This document shows positions 1 through 9,290 of a DNA stretch of 64,000 nucleotides, in pieces. Positions within the stretch are counted from its first letter, which is position 1. The number at the start of each line of letters is the position of its first letter. This DNA comes from an uncultured Bacteroidota bacterium (GTDB taxonomy: Bacteria > Bacteroidota > Bacteroidia > Flavobacteriales > Flavobacteriaceae): contig CACGZJ010000007.1 of assembly GCA_902577515.1 (NCBI GenBank), forward strand, positions 1 through 64,000. The letters run 5' to 3'. Position numbers and translations under genes: made by a program. The notes under the pieces were generated by a model, which was not told the origin of the DNA, did no database searches, and was given only the letters and a program-made list of their open reading frames with translations.

Positions 1-1617
1 GAAAACTATCTAAATTTTGATACATTATCATCGATTGAAACCAGAGAAGTTCTTCTGACTAATATTATTTTAATAATAGGCGCTTCCTTAATATCAGGTT
101 TCTTTACTTTTTTAATGAGGCAGACTATAATTAATGTATCAAGATATATAGAATATGATGTAAAGAATGAAATTTTTACCCATTACCAATCTCTTGATCA
201 GAAATTTTATAAAAGAAACAGGACAGGTGATTTAATGAATAGAATAAGTGAGGATGTTAGTAAGGTAAGAATGTACTATGGGCCAGTCATAATGTACGGA
301 ACTAATGCAATAGTTCTTTTTATTGTAATAATTACATATATGTTTAGTGTTGCTCCTAAGCTAACTGTTTTCAGTCTAATACCTCTTCCGATTTTATCAA
401 TTTTTATATATAAAATAAGTAATATTATAAATATAAAAAGCACAAAAGTTCAAGAGAGCTTATCTGACTTGTCTACATATTCTCAAGAAAGTTTTAGTGG
501 GATTTCTGTTCTAAAGTCATTTAATATCCAAGATATAATTTTCAATAAGTTTGATGGATATGCATTAATGAGTTTTAAGAATAATTTAAGCCTTGCTAAG
601 ATTCAAGCATGGTTTTTTCCAATAATTCTTTTTTTAATTGGACTCAGTAATTTAATAGTAATTTTTATTGGTGGAAGAGAATTTATTAATGGGAATATAG
701 AAATTGGAGTAATAGCAGAGTTCATAATTTATGTAAACATGTTAACATGGCCTGTAACACTTGTAGGATGGGTTACATCAATAGTTAAACAAGCAGAAGC
801 ATCTCAAAAAAGAATTAATGAATTTTTAGATTCAAAATCATCTCTAAATGATGGTAAAAATAGTTTAAAAGATAAAAATTCAAAAAATATTGAATTCAAG
901 GATGTTTCATTCACATACCCTCAAACTGGAATAAAAGTTTTTAATTCATTTAACCTTAAAATTGATAAAGGAACAACGCTTGGAATAGTTGGAAAAGTAG
1001 GTTCAGGAAAGACTACATTATTAGATCTTATCTGTAGGGTATATGATCCAGATGAGGGATTAATATCATATGAAAAAAATGATATAAAATCATTTAAGAT
1101 TAATAACCTAAGAGAACTTTTTAGCTATGTTCCACAAAATAATTTTTTGTTTTCAGAGAGTATACTTAAGAATATTCAATTTGGTAATCCAAATGCAACA
1201 GAAAGCGAAGTTAAAAGAGCTGCAAAGTTATCTGAAATTGATTCTGAGATTGCCAAATTTGAAAATGGATATCAAACAATACTTGGTGAAAGAGGTGTTA
1301 CATTATCAGGAGGTCAGGTCCAAAGAGTTTCAATAGCAAGATCCTTTGTTAAAGATTCAGCACTTTACCTTTTTGATGATTGCTTTTCATCTCTAGATAC
1401 AGATACTGAGGAAAGGCTAATTAAAAACTTAAAAAATAATTTTAAGAATAAATCAGTTATAATTGTTAGCCACAGAGTTTCATGTGTTAAGCATGCTGAT
1501 AAAATTATTGTTCTTGAAAAAGGAAAGATTATACAAGAAGGGACCCACAAAAACCTAACTAAAATTGATGGTTATTATAAGGAGTTATACAAAAAGCAAA
1601 ACAGTGAAATTACTTAG
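1..1617 (+). CDS. ABC exporter, fused membrane and ATPase domains (5' end outside window)
   Basis: The reading frame is open back to base 1, so the gene begins outside the window; the first in-frame ATG (115) falls inside a membrane helix and is not the start. The visible product has an ABC exporter membrane region (about residues 1-270) and then a nucleotide-binding domain: Walker A GKVGSGKTT near visible residue 330, signature LSGGQ near 434, and Walker B LYLFDD near 456. The usual catalytic Glu after Walker B is Asp (FDDCFSSLD). That substitution is frequent in one half of heterodimeric exporters and, from memory, in flavobacterial MsbA-like proteins. It probably exports a lipid or drug across the inner membrane; the substrate cannot be read from sequence. 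Confidence 0.9.
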   Translation, partial: ENYLNFDTLSSIETREVLLTNIILIIGASLISGFFTFLMRQTIINVSRYIEYDVKNEIFTHYQSLDQKFYKRNRTGDLMNRISEDVSKVRMYYGPVIMYGTNAIVLFIVIITYMFSVAPKLTVFSLIPLPILSIFIYKISNIINIKSTKVQESLSDLSTYSQESFSGISVLKSFNIQDIIFNKFDGYALMSFKNNLSLAKIQAWFFPIILFLIGLSNLIVIFIGGREFINGNIEIGVIAEFIIYVNMLTWPVTLVGWVTSIVKQAEASQKRINEFLDSKSSLNDGKNSLKDKNSKNIEFKDVSFTYPQTGIKVFNSFNLKIDKGTTLGIVGKVGSGKTTLLDLICRVYDPDEGLISYEKNDIKSFKINNLRELFSYVPQNNFLFSESILKNIQFGNPNATESEVKRAAKLSEIDSEIAKFENGYQTILGERGVTLSGGQVQRVSIARSFVKDSALYLFDDCFSSLDTDTEERLIKNLKNNFKNKSVIIVSHRVSCVKHADKIIVLEKGKIIQEGTHKNLTKIDGYYKELYKKQNSEIT

Positions 1618-1627
1618 TAGTTTTGAT

Positions 1628-1635
1628 TATATTTG
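1628..1635 (+). promoter_or_regulatory. candidate -7 element of the DUF3276 gene
   Basis: TATATTTG matches the Bacteroidota -7 consensus TAnnTTTG and lies 14 nt before the ATG at 1650. I see no good TTG at the -33 distance. Confidence 0.35.
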
Positions 1636-1649
1636 ACTAAAATTAAATT

Positions 1650-2057
1650 ATGGAAAACCAAAATGAATATAATGCTGAAGAAATTTTCTCAAAAGCATTA
1701 AGAGCCGGAAGAAGAACTTATTTTTTTGATGTAAGAGAAACAAAGGCTGGAGATTATTATTTAACAATAACTGAAAGTAAAAAGTTTACAAATGAAGATG
1801 GAACATTTTACTACAAAAAGCACAAAATTTATTTATACAAAGAGGATTTTGATGAATTCAATAATTCACTTAAAGAAACATGTGACTTTATAATAGATAA
1901 AAAAGGTTCTGAAGTAATCAGTGAAAAACACGACAAAGATTTTGATTCAAAAAAAGAAAAAGAGAAAGAAAAAGAAAAGGATGAATCTTCAGAATCTGAT
2001 AATAACGATGAAGAAAAAGACTTTGCTGATGTTGACTTTGAAAACGACGATCAATAA
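1650..2057 (+). CDS. PUR-family nucleic-acid-binding protein (DUF3276)
   Basis: This 135-residue protein has a single PUR-like repeat (about residues 8-85), including SKALRAGRRTYFFDVRETK and a run of alternating beta-strand residues. It then has a low-complexity, highly charged tail rich in Lys-Glu and Asp. DUF3276 proteins are conserved in Bacteroidota and related to the spirochaete PUR-alpha protein, which binds DNA and RNA; a role as a small nucleic-acid binder follows from the family. The acidic tail (about 95-135) is longer than the core needs. It is preceded by the ABC exporter (32 nt) and followed 13 nt later by a secreted peptidase, so an operon is possible. The family call is firm, the cellular role is not. 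Confidence 0.8.
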   Translation: MENQNEYNAEEIFSKALRAGRRTYFFDVRETKAGDYYLTITESKKFTNEDGTFYYKKHKIYLYKEDFDEFNNSLKETCDFIIDKKGSEVISEKHDKDFDSKKEKEKEKEKDESSESDNNDEEKDFADVDFENDDQ

Positions 2058-2070
2058 ATAAAAAACCATT

Positions 2071-4584
2071 ATGAAAAAACTCTTATTACTTTTAATTCCA
2101 TCACTGTTTTTAAATGCCCAGGTTGGTCTTGATTATTACCTTGGGGATCTTAGTGAATATAACAAGTCTATACCTACTCCCTTAAGCGTAATTGGACATG
2201 AGGTTGGAGAATTCCATATAAGCCATGACAAATTAAGTCATTATATTCAAGAGATTTCAAAATCATCTGGTAGAGTTAAACTAGTAAATAGAGGTAAATC
2301 TTATGAAAATAGAACGTCTTGGTTAATGATAATTACCAGTGAGTCAAATCATTCAAGATTAGAAGAAATAAGAAAAAAACATTTAGAACTTTCAAATTCA
2401 AAGGATAAAGATATTGATGTATCTAATATGCCAATAATTGTATATCAGGGATTCTCAGTTCACGGTGACGAAGCAAGTGGTTCTAATGCTGCTTTACCCT
2501 ACATGTACCATATGCTAGCTAGTGATTCTGAAGAAACAAAAGAATTATTAGATAATGTAATAATACTTCTAGATGCAAGCTTAAACCCAGATGGTCTTCA
2601 ACGATTTTCTCAATGGGCTAATAGTAATAAGAATCAAAGCTTAAATCCTGATCCAAACGATAGGGAATATAATCAATATTGGCCAAGAGGTAGAACTAAC
2701 CACTATTGGTTTGATCTAAATAGGGACTACCTTCCTAATCAGCTTATTGAGACTAATGCAAAAATTCAAACTTACACAGAATGGTTACCAAACATTTTAA
2801 CAGATCATCATGAGATGGGTACAAACTCATCTTTTTTCTTTCAACCTGGTGTTCCTGAAAGAAAGAATCCTCTTATTTCTGATTTGAATCAAGAACTAAC
2901 TCGAGAGATTGGGACATATCATGAAGAGGCTCTTAATGAAATAGGTTCTCTTTATTATTCAGAAGAAGACTATGATGATTTCTACTTCGGTAAAGGTTCA
3001 ACATATCCAGATGCAAATGGAGGTATTGGAATCTTATTTGAGCAGGGGAGCTCAAGAGGTCATATACAAGAGAGTGTTAACGGAATTCTTACATTCCCAT
3101 TTACTATCAGAAATCAACTTACAACAGCATTTTCAACTATAAAGGCTGCAAAAAATATGAGAGTCAAGCTTTTAAATTATATGAAAGATTTTTATGATGA
3201 TCAAATTGAGTTGAATCCAAAGTCAAGTGATAATATAGTTTTTGGAAAGCTTAAAGATGAGTCAACTGTTTATCATCTTGCAGATTTATTAAATAGCCAT
3301 AAAATCAAGTTCAATAAAATATCTGAAGATATTGTTTTAAATGGAAAAAAATTCACAAAAGATAACAGTTTTATAATCCCAATGAATCAACCAAAAAGAA
3401 CTCTTATAAAGAGTATGTTTAATACTCAGACTAAATTTAAGGATAGTATATTTTATGATATTTCAGGATGGACATTCCCTTTAGCATTTAATGTTAGCTA
3501 TTCATATACAGATAACCTTAATAAATCTAGTGTTTCCAAGTTGTTTGGAGAAGAAGTTAAAGAAACAAAAAAACCAATAGGAAATGTAGATTCTAAATCT
3601 AATTATGCATATTTATTTGAACCACATGAATATTATGCACAGGCTGCTTTATATTATTTAATTAAAGAGGGTTTAAGAGTTAAAACTGCAACAAAAAAAT
3701 TCTCAATTAAGGGTAAAGAGTTTGATTATGGAACTTATCTTATCCCTGTTCAAAACCAAATTATGAACTCTGAGGATATTTATAATAAACTTTTAGAGAT
3801 ATCTAAAAAATATAATATAAACTTTGAATCTCAATCTACTGGCATAACTTCAGGTATTGATCTTGGATCAGATTACTTTATTATTGTAAATGAACCTAAA
3901 ATAGGATTAATTGTTGGTGATGGCATAAGAAATTATGATGCAGGTGAAATATGGCACCTACTTGATACAAGGTATAATATACCTATAACTAAACTTGATG
4001 TAGATGATCTTAGAGATATAGATCTAGTTAAATATTCTCATATTATTCTTCCAGATTACGATGGATCAAAGCTAAGTGCTGAACAACTAAAGAATTATGT
4101 TATTGAAGGTGGTAACCTTATTGCTTACAGAAATTCTGTAAAATGGATATCTAATAATATATATGAGTTAGAGTTTTTATCTAATAATTTAATAGCTTCA
4201 GAAGTTTCTTTTTCAGATAAAGAAAAGTTTTATGGAGCACAAGAAACAGGTGGTGCGATATTTGAATCAAATATTGACAAAAGTCACCCTGTAAATTATG
4301 GAATCGAATCTAATACTCTGCCATTATTTAGGAATTCAAATGTGTATATGTATAAAAGTGAACAAAGTTTTAGTAATCCTATATCATATACATCCAATCC
4401 TTTAATGAGTGGATATATTTCAGAAGAAAACTTGTCAATATTAAAAAATTCTGTTCCATTTAAAGTTATAGATAGTGGAAAAGGTAAAATTTTATTGATG
4501 ACTGATAACACAAATTTCAGAGCATTTTGGTTTGGCACGAACAGAATTTTACTTAATATGTTATTTCACTCAAATATTATGTAG
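2071..4584 (+). CDS. secreted M14-family zinc carboxypeptidase
   Basis: A signal peptide (MKKLLLLLIPSLFLNAQ) is followed by an M14 metallopeptidase domain at about residues 45-370. The zinc pair is H131 and E134 (FSVHGDEASG). SLNPDGLQRF, a conserved RDY segment and TDHHEMG follow as in large Bacteroidota M14 peptidases. The C-terminal ~450 residues carry no motif I can name, although the segment near residues 605-690 resembles a glutamine-amidotransferase-like fold (inference). The length (837) fits this group. It is exported to the periplasm or surface, probably for peptide scavenging. Its stop codon directly abuts the stop of the convergent recQ. Confidence 0.85.
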   Translation: MKKLLLLLIPSLFLNAQVGLDYYLGDLSEYNKSIPTPLSVIGHEVGEFHISHDKLSHYIQEISKSSGRVKLVNRGKSYENRTSWLMIITSESNHSRLEEIRKKHLELSNSKDKDIDVSNMPIIVYQGFSVHGDEASGSNAALPYMYHMLASDSEETKELLDNVIILLDASLNPDGLQRFSQWANSNKNQSLNPDPNDREYNQYWPRGRTNHYWFDLNRDYLPNQLIETNAKIQTYTEWLPNILTDHHEMGTNSSFFFQPGVPERKNPLISDLNQELTREIGTYHEEALNEIGSLYYSEEDYDDFYFGKGSTYPDANGGIGILFEQGSSRGHIQESVNGILTFPFTIRNQLTTAFSTIKAAKNMRVKLLNYMKDFYDDQIELNPKSSDNIVFGKLKDESTVYHLADLLNSHKIKFNKISEDIVLNGKKFTKDNSFIIPMNQPKRTLIKSMFNTQTKFKDSIFYDISGWTFPLAFNVSYSYTDNLNKSSVSKLFGEEVKETKKPIGNVDSKSNYAYLFEPHEYYAQAALYYLIKEGLRVKTATKKFSIKGKEFDYGTYLIPVQNQIMNSEDIYNKLLEISKKYNINFESQSTGITSGIDLGSDYFIIVNEPKIGLIVGDGIRNYDAGEIWHLLDTRYNIPITKLDVDDLRDIDLVKYSHIILPDYDGSKLSAEQLKNYVIEGGNLIAYRNSVKWISNNIYELEFLSNNLIASEVSFSDKEKFYGAQETGGAIFESNIDKSHPVNYGIESNTLPLFRNSNVYMYKSEQSFSNPISYTSNPLMSGYISEENLSILKNSVPFKVIDSGKGKILLMTDNTNFRAFWFGTNRILLNMLFHSNIM

Positions 4585-6714
4585 TTAATTTGAAACATCG
4601 TTAAGAAATTTTATTCTGTATAGTCTAAGTTCTTCTTCATCATATTCTCCATCAAACTCTTTCAGAGCGATTGAGATGTCTTCACTCTCAGACTTTAAAA
4701 AGTAATCCTTTAGTTCCTCTTGTTGATCTTCGTCAAGTATTTCTTCTAAATAGTAATCAATATCTAGTTTTGTACCAGAAAAAACAATACTTTCAAGTTC
4801 TACTAATAACTCATTGAACTCAATTCCTCTTGAATCACTAATTTCATCTAAAGGTATTTTTTTATCAATATTTTGGATAAGAGAAAGCTTTTTCGATGAT
4901 TTTTCACCTGATGTTCTTAGTACTAAGTCATCTGATTTTTGTATTTGATTCTCTTCAATGTATTCTTTTATAAGTTTAACGAAATAATTACCAAACTTAT
5001 TGACTTTTCCCTCACCCACACCATTTATATTTTTAAACTCCTCTAGTGATGTTGGATACTTGTATGTCATATCTTCTAAGGAGAATTCTTGAAGAATAGC
5101 ATATGGAGGTAAAGAATTCTTTTTTGCAATATCTTTTCTTAGTATAATTAATTTGTCCATTAATTTAGCATCAACTATTCCTGTTTTAATACTATTATGC
5201 CTAGGTTTATTTTCAATACTAAAATCGTTATCAATAGATATGTCAAACTTATCTTCATTATCTAGATATTTTTTTCCATAATCAGTTATCTTCAAAGATC
5301 CTATATCATTTATATCTCTTATTAATATTCCATCTACAATACAATGTGTAATTAAAGTTTTCCAAAAATCTCTATTAATTTCATTTTTTTCCTCAATAGG
5401 TAAAGTGTTAACCAATTCTTTAAACGAAATTTTTTTATCAGACTTAAAAAAGTTAAAAATTAGAAATTTGAGTTTTTCAATAGCATTTATTTTTTCTTTA
5501 GGATTCTTTGAGTTATCATCCATACTTAAGTCATTATGAATTTTAGGATCATACTTTTCCCCAAAATAACTTAATAAATATTTTCTTCTAGAAATTGAGG
5601 ACTTTGCAAAATTTTTGACTTCTTTTAAAAGCATTATTGCAATCTCTCTTTCAGAGGATTTCTTTTTCGACAATAACTTTTCCAGTTTATCTGCGTCTTC
5701 ATCTGAATAATACATTAGACAATGGCTATCGACTCCATCTCTTCCTGCTCTGCCCGTTTCTTGATAGTAACCTTCAATACTTTTAGGAATATCATAATGA
5801 ATTACGAATCTTACATCAGGCTTGTCTATTCCCATTCCAAAAGCAATTGTTGCAACTATAACTCTACAATCGTCATTTAAGAATTTATCTTGATTTTCTT
5901 CTCTTATTTTTTTTTCTAACCCTGCATGATAGGGTAGACTTTTAACTCCATTAATATTTAGTAATTTAGATATATCCTCAACTTTTTTTCTTGATAGACA
6001 ATAAATTATTCCAGACTGATTAGATTTTGTTTTAATAAATTTTAATAATTCTAAATCTGTTAATTGATTTTTACCCCTTACTTCGTAAAATAAGTTTGGC
6101 CTATTGAATGATGATTTAAAAACTTTTGAGTTATTAATCTTTAAATTTTTAACTATATCATCTTGTACTTTTGGAGTTGCTGTTGCTGTAAGAGCCATTA
6201 TTTTCAACTCAGGATCAATTAATTCTATTATATCTCTAATCTTTCTATACTCTGGCCTAAAATCATGCCCCCACTCAGAAATACAATGAGCTTCATCTAT
6301 AGCTAAAAATGAAATTTTAATTGATTTTAAAAAATCTATAGTTTCATTTTTAGATAAAGTCTCAGGGGCTATATACAGTAGTTTAGTTTTGTTGTTTATA
6401 ACATCCTCTTTCACATTAATAACTTGCTGTTTTGTTAAAGTTGAGTTTAAAACGTGAGCTATTGAATGATGTGAACTACTTGCTCTAATTAGATCAACTT
6501 GATTCTTCATAAGAGCAATAAGAGGGGATATTACAATTGCTGTTCCCTCCATTATTAATGCAGGCAATTGGTAACAAAGAGATTTCCCCCCCCCTGTTGG
6601 CATAATTACAAAGGAATCATTTCCTTCAAGAAGATTTTTTATAACAGATTCTTGATGGTTTTTAAATTCATTGAAACCAAAGTGCTTATCTAAACCTATT
6701 TTTAAGTTATACAA
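4585..6714 (-). CDS. recQ: ATP-dependent DNA helicase RecQ, zinc-site-less form
   Basis: This is a superfamily 2 helicase for recombination and fork repair. Walker A is MPTGGGKS (residues 38-45) and the DEAH box is at 140-143, followed by CISEWGHDFRPEYR. The helicase C motifs include YCLSRKKVEDIS and QETGRAGRDG. A winged-helix region and an HRDC domain (about 525-600) follow. The four cysteines that hold zinc in E. coli RecQ are absent: the first is Ser374 (SISRRKYLLSYFGEKYD) and the CxxCxxC stretch reads LSMDDN. From memory this MDDN form occurs across Bacteroidota. The three P-loop glycines are all GGG, making a nine-G run (6586-6594) that is unusual in this AT-rich genome. Length is 709. 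Confidence 0.95.
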   Translation of the reverse strand: MYNLKIGLDKHFGFNEFKNHQESVIKNLLEGNDSFVIMPTGGGKSLCYQLPALIMEGTAIVISPLIALMKNQVDLIRASSSHHSIAHVLNSTLTKQQVINVKEDVINNKTKLLYIAPETLSKNETIDFLKSIKISFLAIDEAHCISEWGHDFRPEYRKIRDIIELIDPELKIMALTATATPKVQDDIVKNLKINNSKVFKSSFNRPNLFYEVRGKNQLTDLELLKFIKTKSNQSGIIYCLSRKKVEDISKLLNINGVKSLPYHAGLEKKIREENQDKFLNDDCRVIVATIAFGMGIDKPDVRFVIHYDIPKSIEGYYQETGRAGRDGVDSHCLMYYSDEDADKLEKLLSKKKSSEREIAIMLLKEVKNFAKSSISRRKYLLSYFGEKYDPKIHNDLSMDDNSKNPKEKINAIEKLKFLIFNFFKSDKKISFKELVNTLPIEEKNEINRDFWKTLITHCIVDGILIRDINDIGSLKITDYGKKYLDNEDKFDISIDNDFSIENKPRHNSIKTGIVDAKLMDKLIILRKDIAKKNSLPPYAILQEFSLEDMTYKYPTSLEEFKNINGVGEGKVNKFGNYFVKLIKEYIEENQIQKSDDLVLRTSGEKSSKKLSLIQNIDKKIPLDEISDSRGIEFNELLVELESIVFSGTKLDIDYYLEEILDEDQQEELKDYFLKSESEDISIALKEFDGEYDEEELRLYRIKFLNDVSN

Positions 6715-6736
6715 AATATGGTTGTTTCAAATTTTA

Positions 6737-6744
6737 TAAATTTG
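6737..6744 (+). promoter_or_regulatory. candidate -7 element of kdsD
   Basis: TAAATTTG matches TAnnTTTG and lies in the 62-nt gap between divergent recQ and kdsD. The nearest upstream TTG (6722-6724) is only 12 nt away, too close for a normal -33 element. Confidence 0.35.
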
Positions 6745-6776
6745 TAGTATATATAATTTATAAAAAAAATCCCATT

Positions 6777-7748
6777 TTGACTAATTCTGAAATAATTAAA
6801 AAAACTGCACTGGATACATTAAATCTTGAATCTAAATCTGTTTCAAATCTCTCAAAAATTATTGACACAAACTTCTGTAAAATTGTTGAATTATTGAAGG
6901 ATTGTAAAGGTAAGATAGTCCTAACAGGTATTGGTAAAAGTGCAATTATTGGAATGAAAATATCAGCAACTTTAAATTCTACTGGATCAAAATCAATTTT
7001 TTTACATCTTGGAGATGCACTTCATGGAGACATGGGGGTTATAGGAAATGAGGATATGGTAATTTGTCTGTCAAAAAGTGGTGAATCAAGTGAAATAATT
7101 TCTATTTCAAATTACTTAAATAAAGCCAAAATTAAACTGATTGGTATATCTTGTCAAAAAGGTTCATCTTTAGAAAAAATGTCTGATATGTTTATTCATA
7201 CAGAGATAGAAAAAGAAGCATGTCATAATAATTTAGCTCCAACAACCAGTTCAACTTGTCATCTCGCTATTGGAGATGCAATTGCAATGTCAATTCAAAA
7301 ATTAAAAGGTTTTTCTCCTAATGAATTTGGAGAATATCATCCATCTGGTAGTCTAGGAAAGAAGCTTAATCTTTCATTAAATAGTCTAGTTGATAAGAAC
7401 AGAATACCTATTGTAGATCCACTATCATCCTTTGCAGAAGTTATAAATGAAATTTCATCTAAAATGTATGGAGCCACAGCAGTTTTAAAAGATGATAAAA
7501 TTGTTGGAATTATTACCGATGGGGATATTAGAAGAGTAATTGAAAAAAGAAAGAATATAGAGAATATAGTAGCTTCTGAATTTATGAGTAACAACCCAAA
7601 AGTATTAAACTCAGATATTTTAGCCACTGAGGCTCTAAAAATTATGAAAAAAAATAATATAAGTCAGGTTTTAATTTCTGATAATAATAGTTTTATTGGA
7701 ATCGTTCATATTTTAGATATAATTAAACAAGGCATTAATGATGAGTAA
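6777..7748 (+). CDS. kdsD: D-arabinose 5-phosphate isomerase (KpsF/GutQ family)
   Basis: It converts ribulose 5-phosphate to arabinose 5-phosphate, the first step to KDO for lipopolysaccharide. A SIS domain (about residues 35-165) has GIGKSAIIGMKISATLNSTG and CLSKSGESSEI. A tandem CBS pair follows (about 200-320) with GIITDGDIRR and FIGIVHILD. The length of 323 is normal. The start is a TTG; there is no in-frame ATG between it and the upstream stop. The gene overlaps tatC by 11 nt and heads a kdsD-tatC-lptB run, which is coherent as envelope biogenesis. Confidence 0.93.
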   Translation: MTNSEIIKKTALDTLNLESKSVSNLSKIIDTNFCKIVELLKDCKGKIVLTGIGKSAIIGMKISATLNSTGSKSIFLHLGDALHGDMGVIGNEDMVICLSKSGESSEIISISNYLNKAKIKLIGISCQKGSSLEKMSDMFIHTEIEKEACHNNLAPTTSSTCHLAIGDAIAMSIQKLKGFSPNEFGEYHPSGSLGKKLNLSLNSLVDKNRIPIVDPLSSFAEVINEISSKMYGATAVLKDDKIVGIITDGDIRRVIEKRKNIENIVASEFMSNNPKVLNSDILATEALKIMKKNNISQVLISDNNSFIGIVHILDIIKQGINDE

Positions 7749-8538
7749 TTTAAAAGATATGTCTTTTCTTGATCATCTTGAAGAATTAAGATGGCATATT
7801 ATAAGATCTACAATAGCTATTTTATTAGTAGCAGTTGTAGCTTTTTTAGCAAAGGATATAATTTTTGATCAAATAATATTTGGACCTAAAAGAGGAAACT
7901 TTATTAGTTATGAATTATTTTGCTCCATTTCTCAGTCATTTGGTGGTAGTGCCTTTTGTTTTGAAGAACTTCCATTTAGAGTTCAAAGCAGAACTGTATC
8001 AGGACAATTTTCTGCCCACCTTTGGACATCTATTTTAGCGGGTTTTATTATTTCATTTCCTTACGTAATTTATGAATTTTGGAAATTTATAAGCCCTGGT
8101 CTATACAGAAAGGAAAAAGAAGGTGCAAGAGGCTTTATTTTCATTTCATCAACACTTTTTTTTATTGGTGTTCTATTTGGATATTATATAGTAACTCCCT
8201 TATCTATAAATTTTCTTGGCAATTATACAATTAGTTCTGAGGTCTTCAATGATTTTGATTTAAGTAGCTATATTGGCCTTTTAAGAGCATCAGTTTTAGC
8301 ATCTGGTTTAATATTTGAACTTCCAATTATTATACATTATTTAACAAAAGTAGGTTTAGTCACACCGAATTTTTTGAGAAGAAATAGAAAGTTTGCTCTT
8401 GTGATAGTATTAAGTCTTTCTGCAATAATTACTCCACCTGATATAGCGAGCCAAATTATAGTAAGTATACCAATCTTGATACTCTACGAAATAAGTATTA
8501 TAATTTCAAAAATTGGATATAAAAAATTAAATACATAA
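7738..8538 (+). CDS. tatC: Sec-independent protein translocase subunit TatC
   Basis: This is the receptor subunit of the twin-arginine translocon. The N-terminal MSFLDHLEELRWHIIRS segment carries the conserved HLEELR motif, and about six membrane helices follow, with FPYVIYEFWKFISPGLYRKE in the first cytoplasmic loop region. The length of 266 is typical of Bacteroidota. The gene begins with two consecutive ATG codons (7738 and 7741) inside the end of kdsD, so it is translationally coupled. No tatA is in the window. A likely substrate is the oxidoreductase at 51184-52623, which has an RRKFIK signal. Confidence 0.95.
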   Translation: MMSNLKDMSFLDHLEELRWHIIRSTIAILLVAVVAFLAKDIIFDQIIFGPKRGNFISYELFCSISQSFGGSAFCFEELPFRVQSRTVSGQFSAHLWTSILAGFIISFPYVIYEFWKFISPGLYRKEKEGARGFIFISSTLFFIGVLFGYYIVTPLSINFLGNYTISSEVFNDFDLSSYIGLLRASVLASGLIFELPIIIHYLTKVGLVTPNFLRRNRKFALVIVLSLSAIITPPDIASQIIVSIPILILYEISIIISKIGYKKLNT

Positions 8539-8548
8539 TATTTGTCAA

Positions 8549-9283
8549 ATGATTTTAAGTGCAAGAGAAATATCAAAATCTTACAGAGGAAGGAAAGTAG
8601 TAAACAATATTTCAATTGAAGTAAATCAAGGAGAAATTGTTGGTCTACTTGGTCCGAATGGTGCTGGTAAAACTACATCATTTTATATGATAGTTGGAAT
8701 TATTAAGCCAGAAAAAGGGGATATTTTTCTTGATAAAGAAGTTATATCTACATATCCAATGTATCAAAGAGCTCAAAAGGGTATAGGATATCTTGCACAA
8801 GAAGAATCAGTATTCAGAAAACTTTCTGTTGAAGACAATATTCTGGGTGTTCTAGAATTTTCAGACCTTTCAAAAAATAGACAAAAAGAGAAAGCTCAAC
8901 AGTTAATGGAGGAATTTGGATTAATTAATATTAGAAAAAATAGAGGAGATCTTCTTTCTGGTGGTGAAAGAAGAAGAACCGAAATTGCTAGAGCTTTAGC
9001 AAATAATCCTAATTTTCTATTATTAGACGAACCTTTTGCTGGTGTTGATCCAATAGCAGTAGAGGATATTCAATCAATTATTTCTGTTTTGAAAAAGAAA
9101 AATATTGGAATACTTATAACAGATCATAATGTTCAAGAAACACTTGCTATTACAGACAGAACTTATTTAATGTTTGAAGGTAAAATTCTAAAGGAAGGTA
9201 TACCGGAAGATCTTGCAAAAGACGAATTAGTCAGAAAAGTATATTTAGGTAAAAATTTTGAATTTAAAAGAAAAAAAATATAA
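8549..9283 (+). CDS. lptB: LPS export ABC transporter ATPase LptB
   Basis: This ATPase powers LPS extraction from the inner membrane with LptFGC. It is a single ABC domain of 244 residues: Walker A GPNGAGKTT (near residue 36), Q-loop GIGYLAQEESVFRKLSVEDN, signature LSGGERRRTEIARAL, and Walker B FLLLDEPFAGVDP. The text LAQEESVFRKL and LSGGERRR is characteristic of LptB rather than of branched-chain amino acid ATPases. It lies 10 nt after tatC and ends 7 nt from the convergent pssA. Confidence 0.93.
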   Translation: MILSAREISKSYRGRKVVNNISIEVNQGEIVGLLGPNGAGKTTSFYMIVGIIKPEKGDIFLDKEVISTYPMYQRAQKGIGYLAQEESVFRKLSVEDNILGVLEFSDLSKNRQKEKAQQLMEEFGLINIRKNRGDLLSGGERRRTEIARALANNPNFLLLDEPFAGVDPIAVEDIQSIISVLKKKNIGILITDHNVQETLAITDRTYLMFEGKILKEGIPEDLAKDELVRKVYLGKNFEFKRKKI

Positions 9284-9290
9284 TTTCTTG

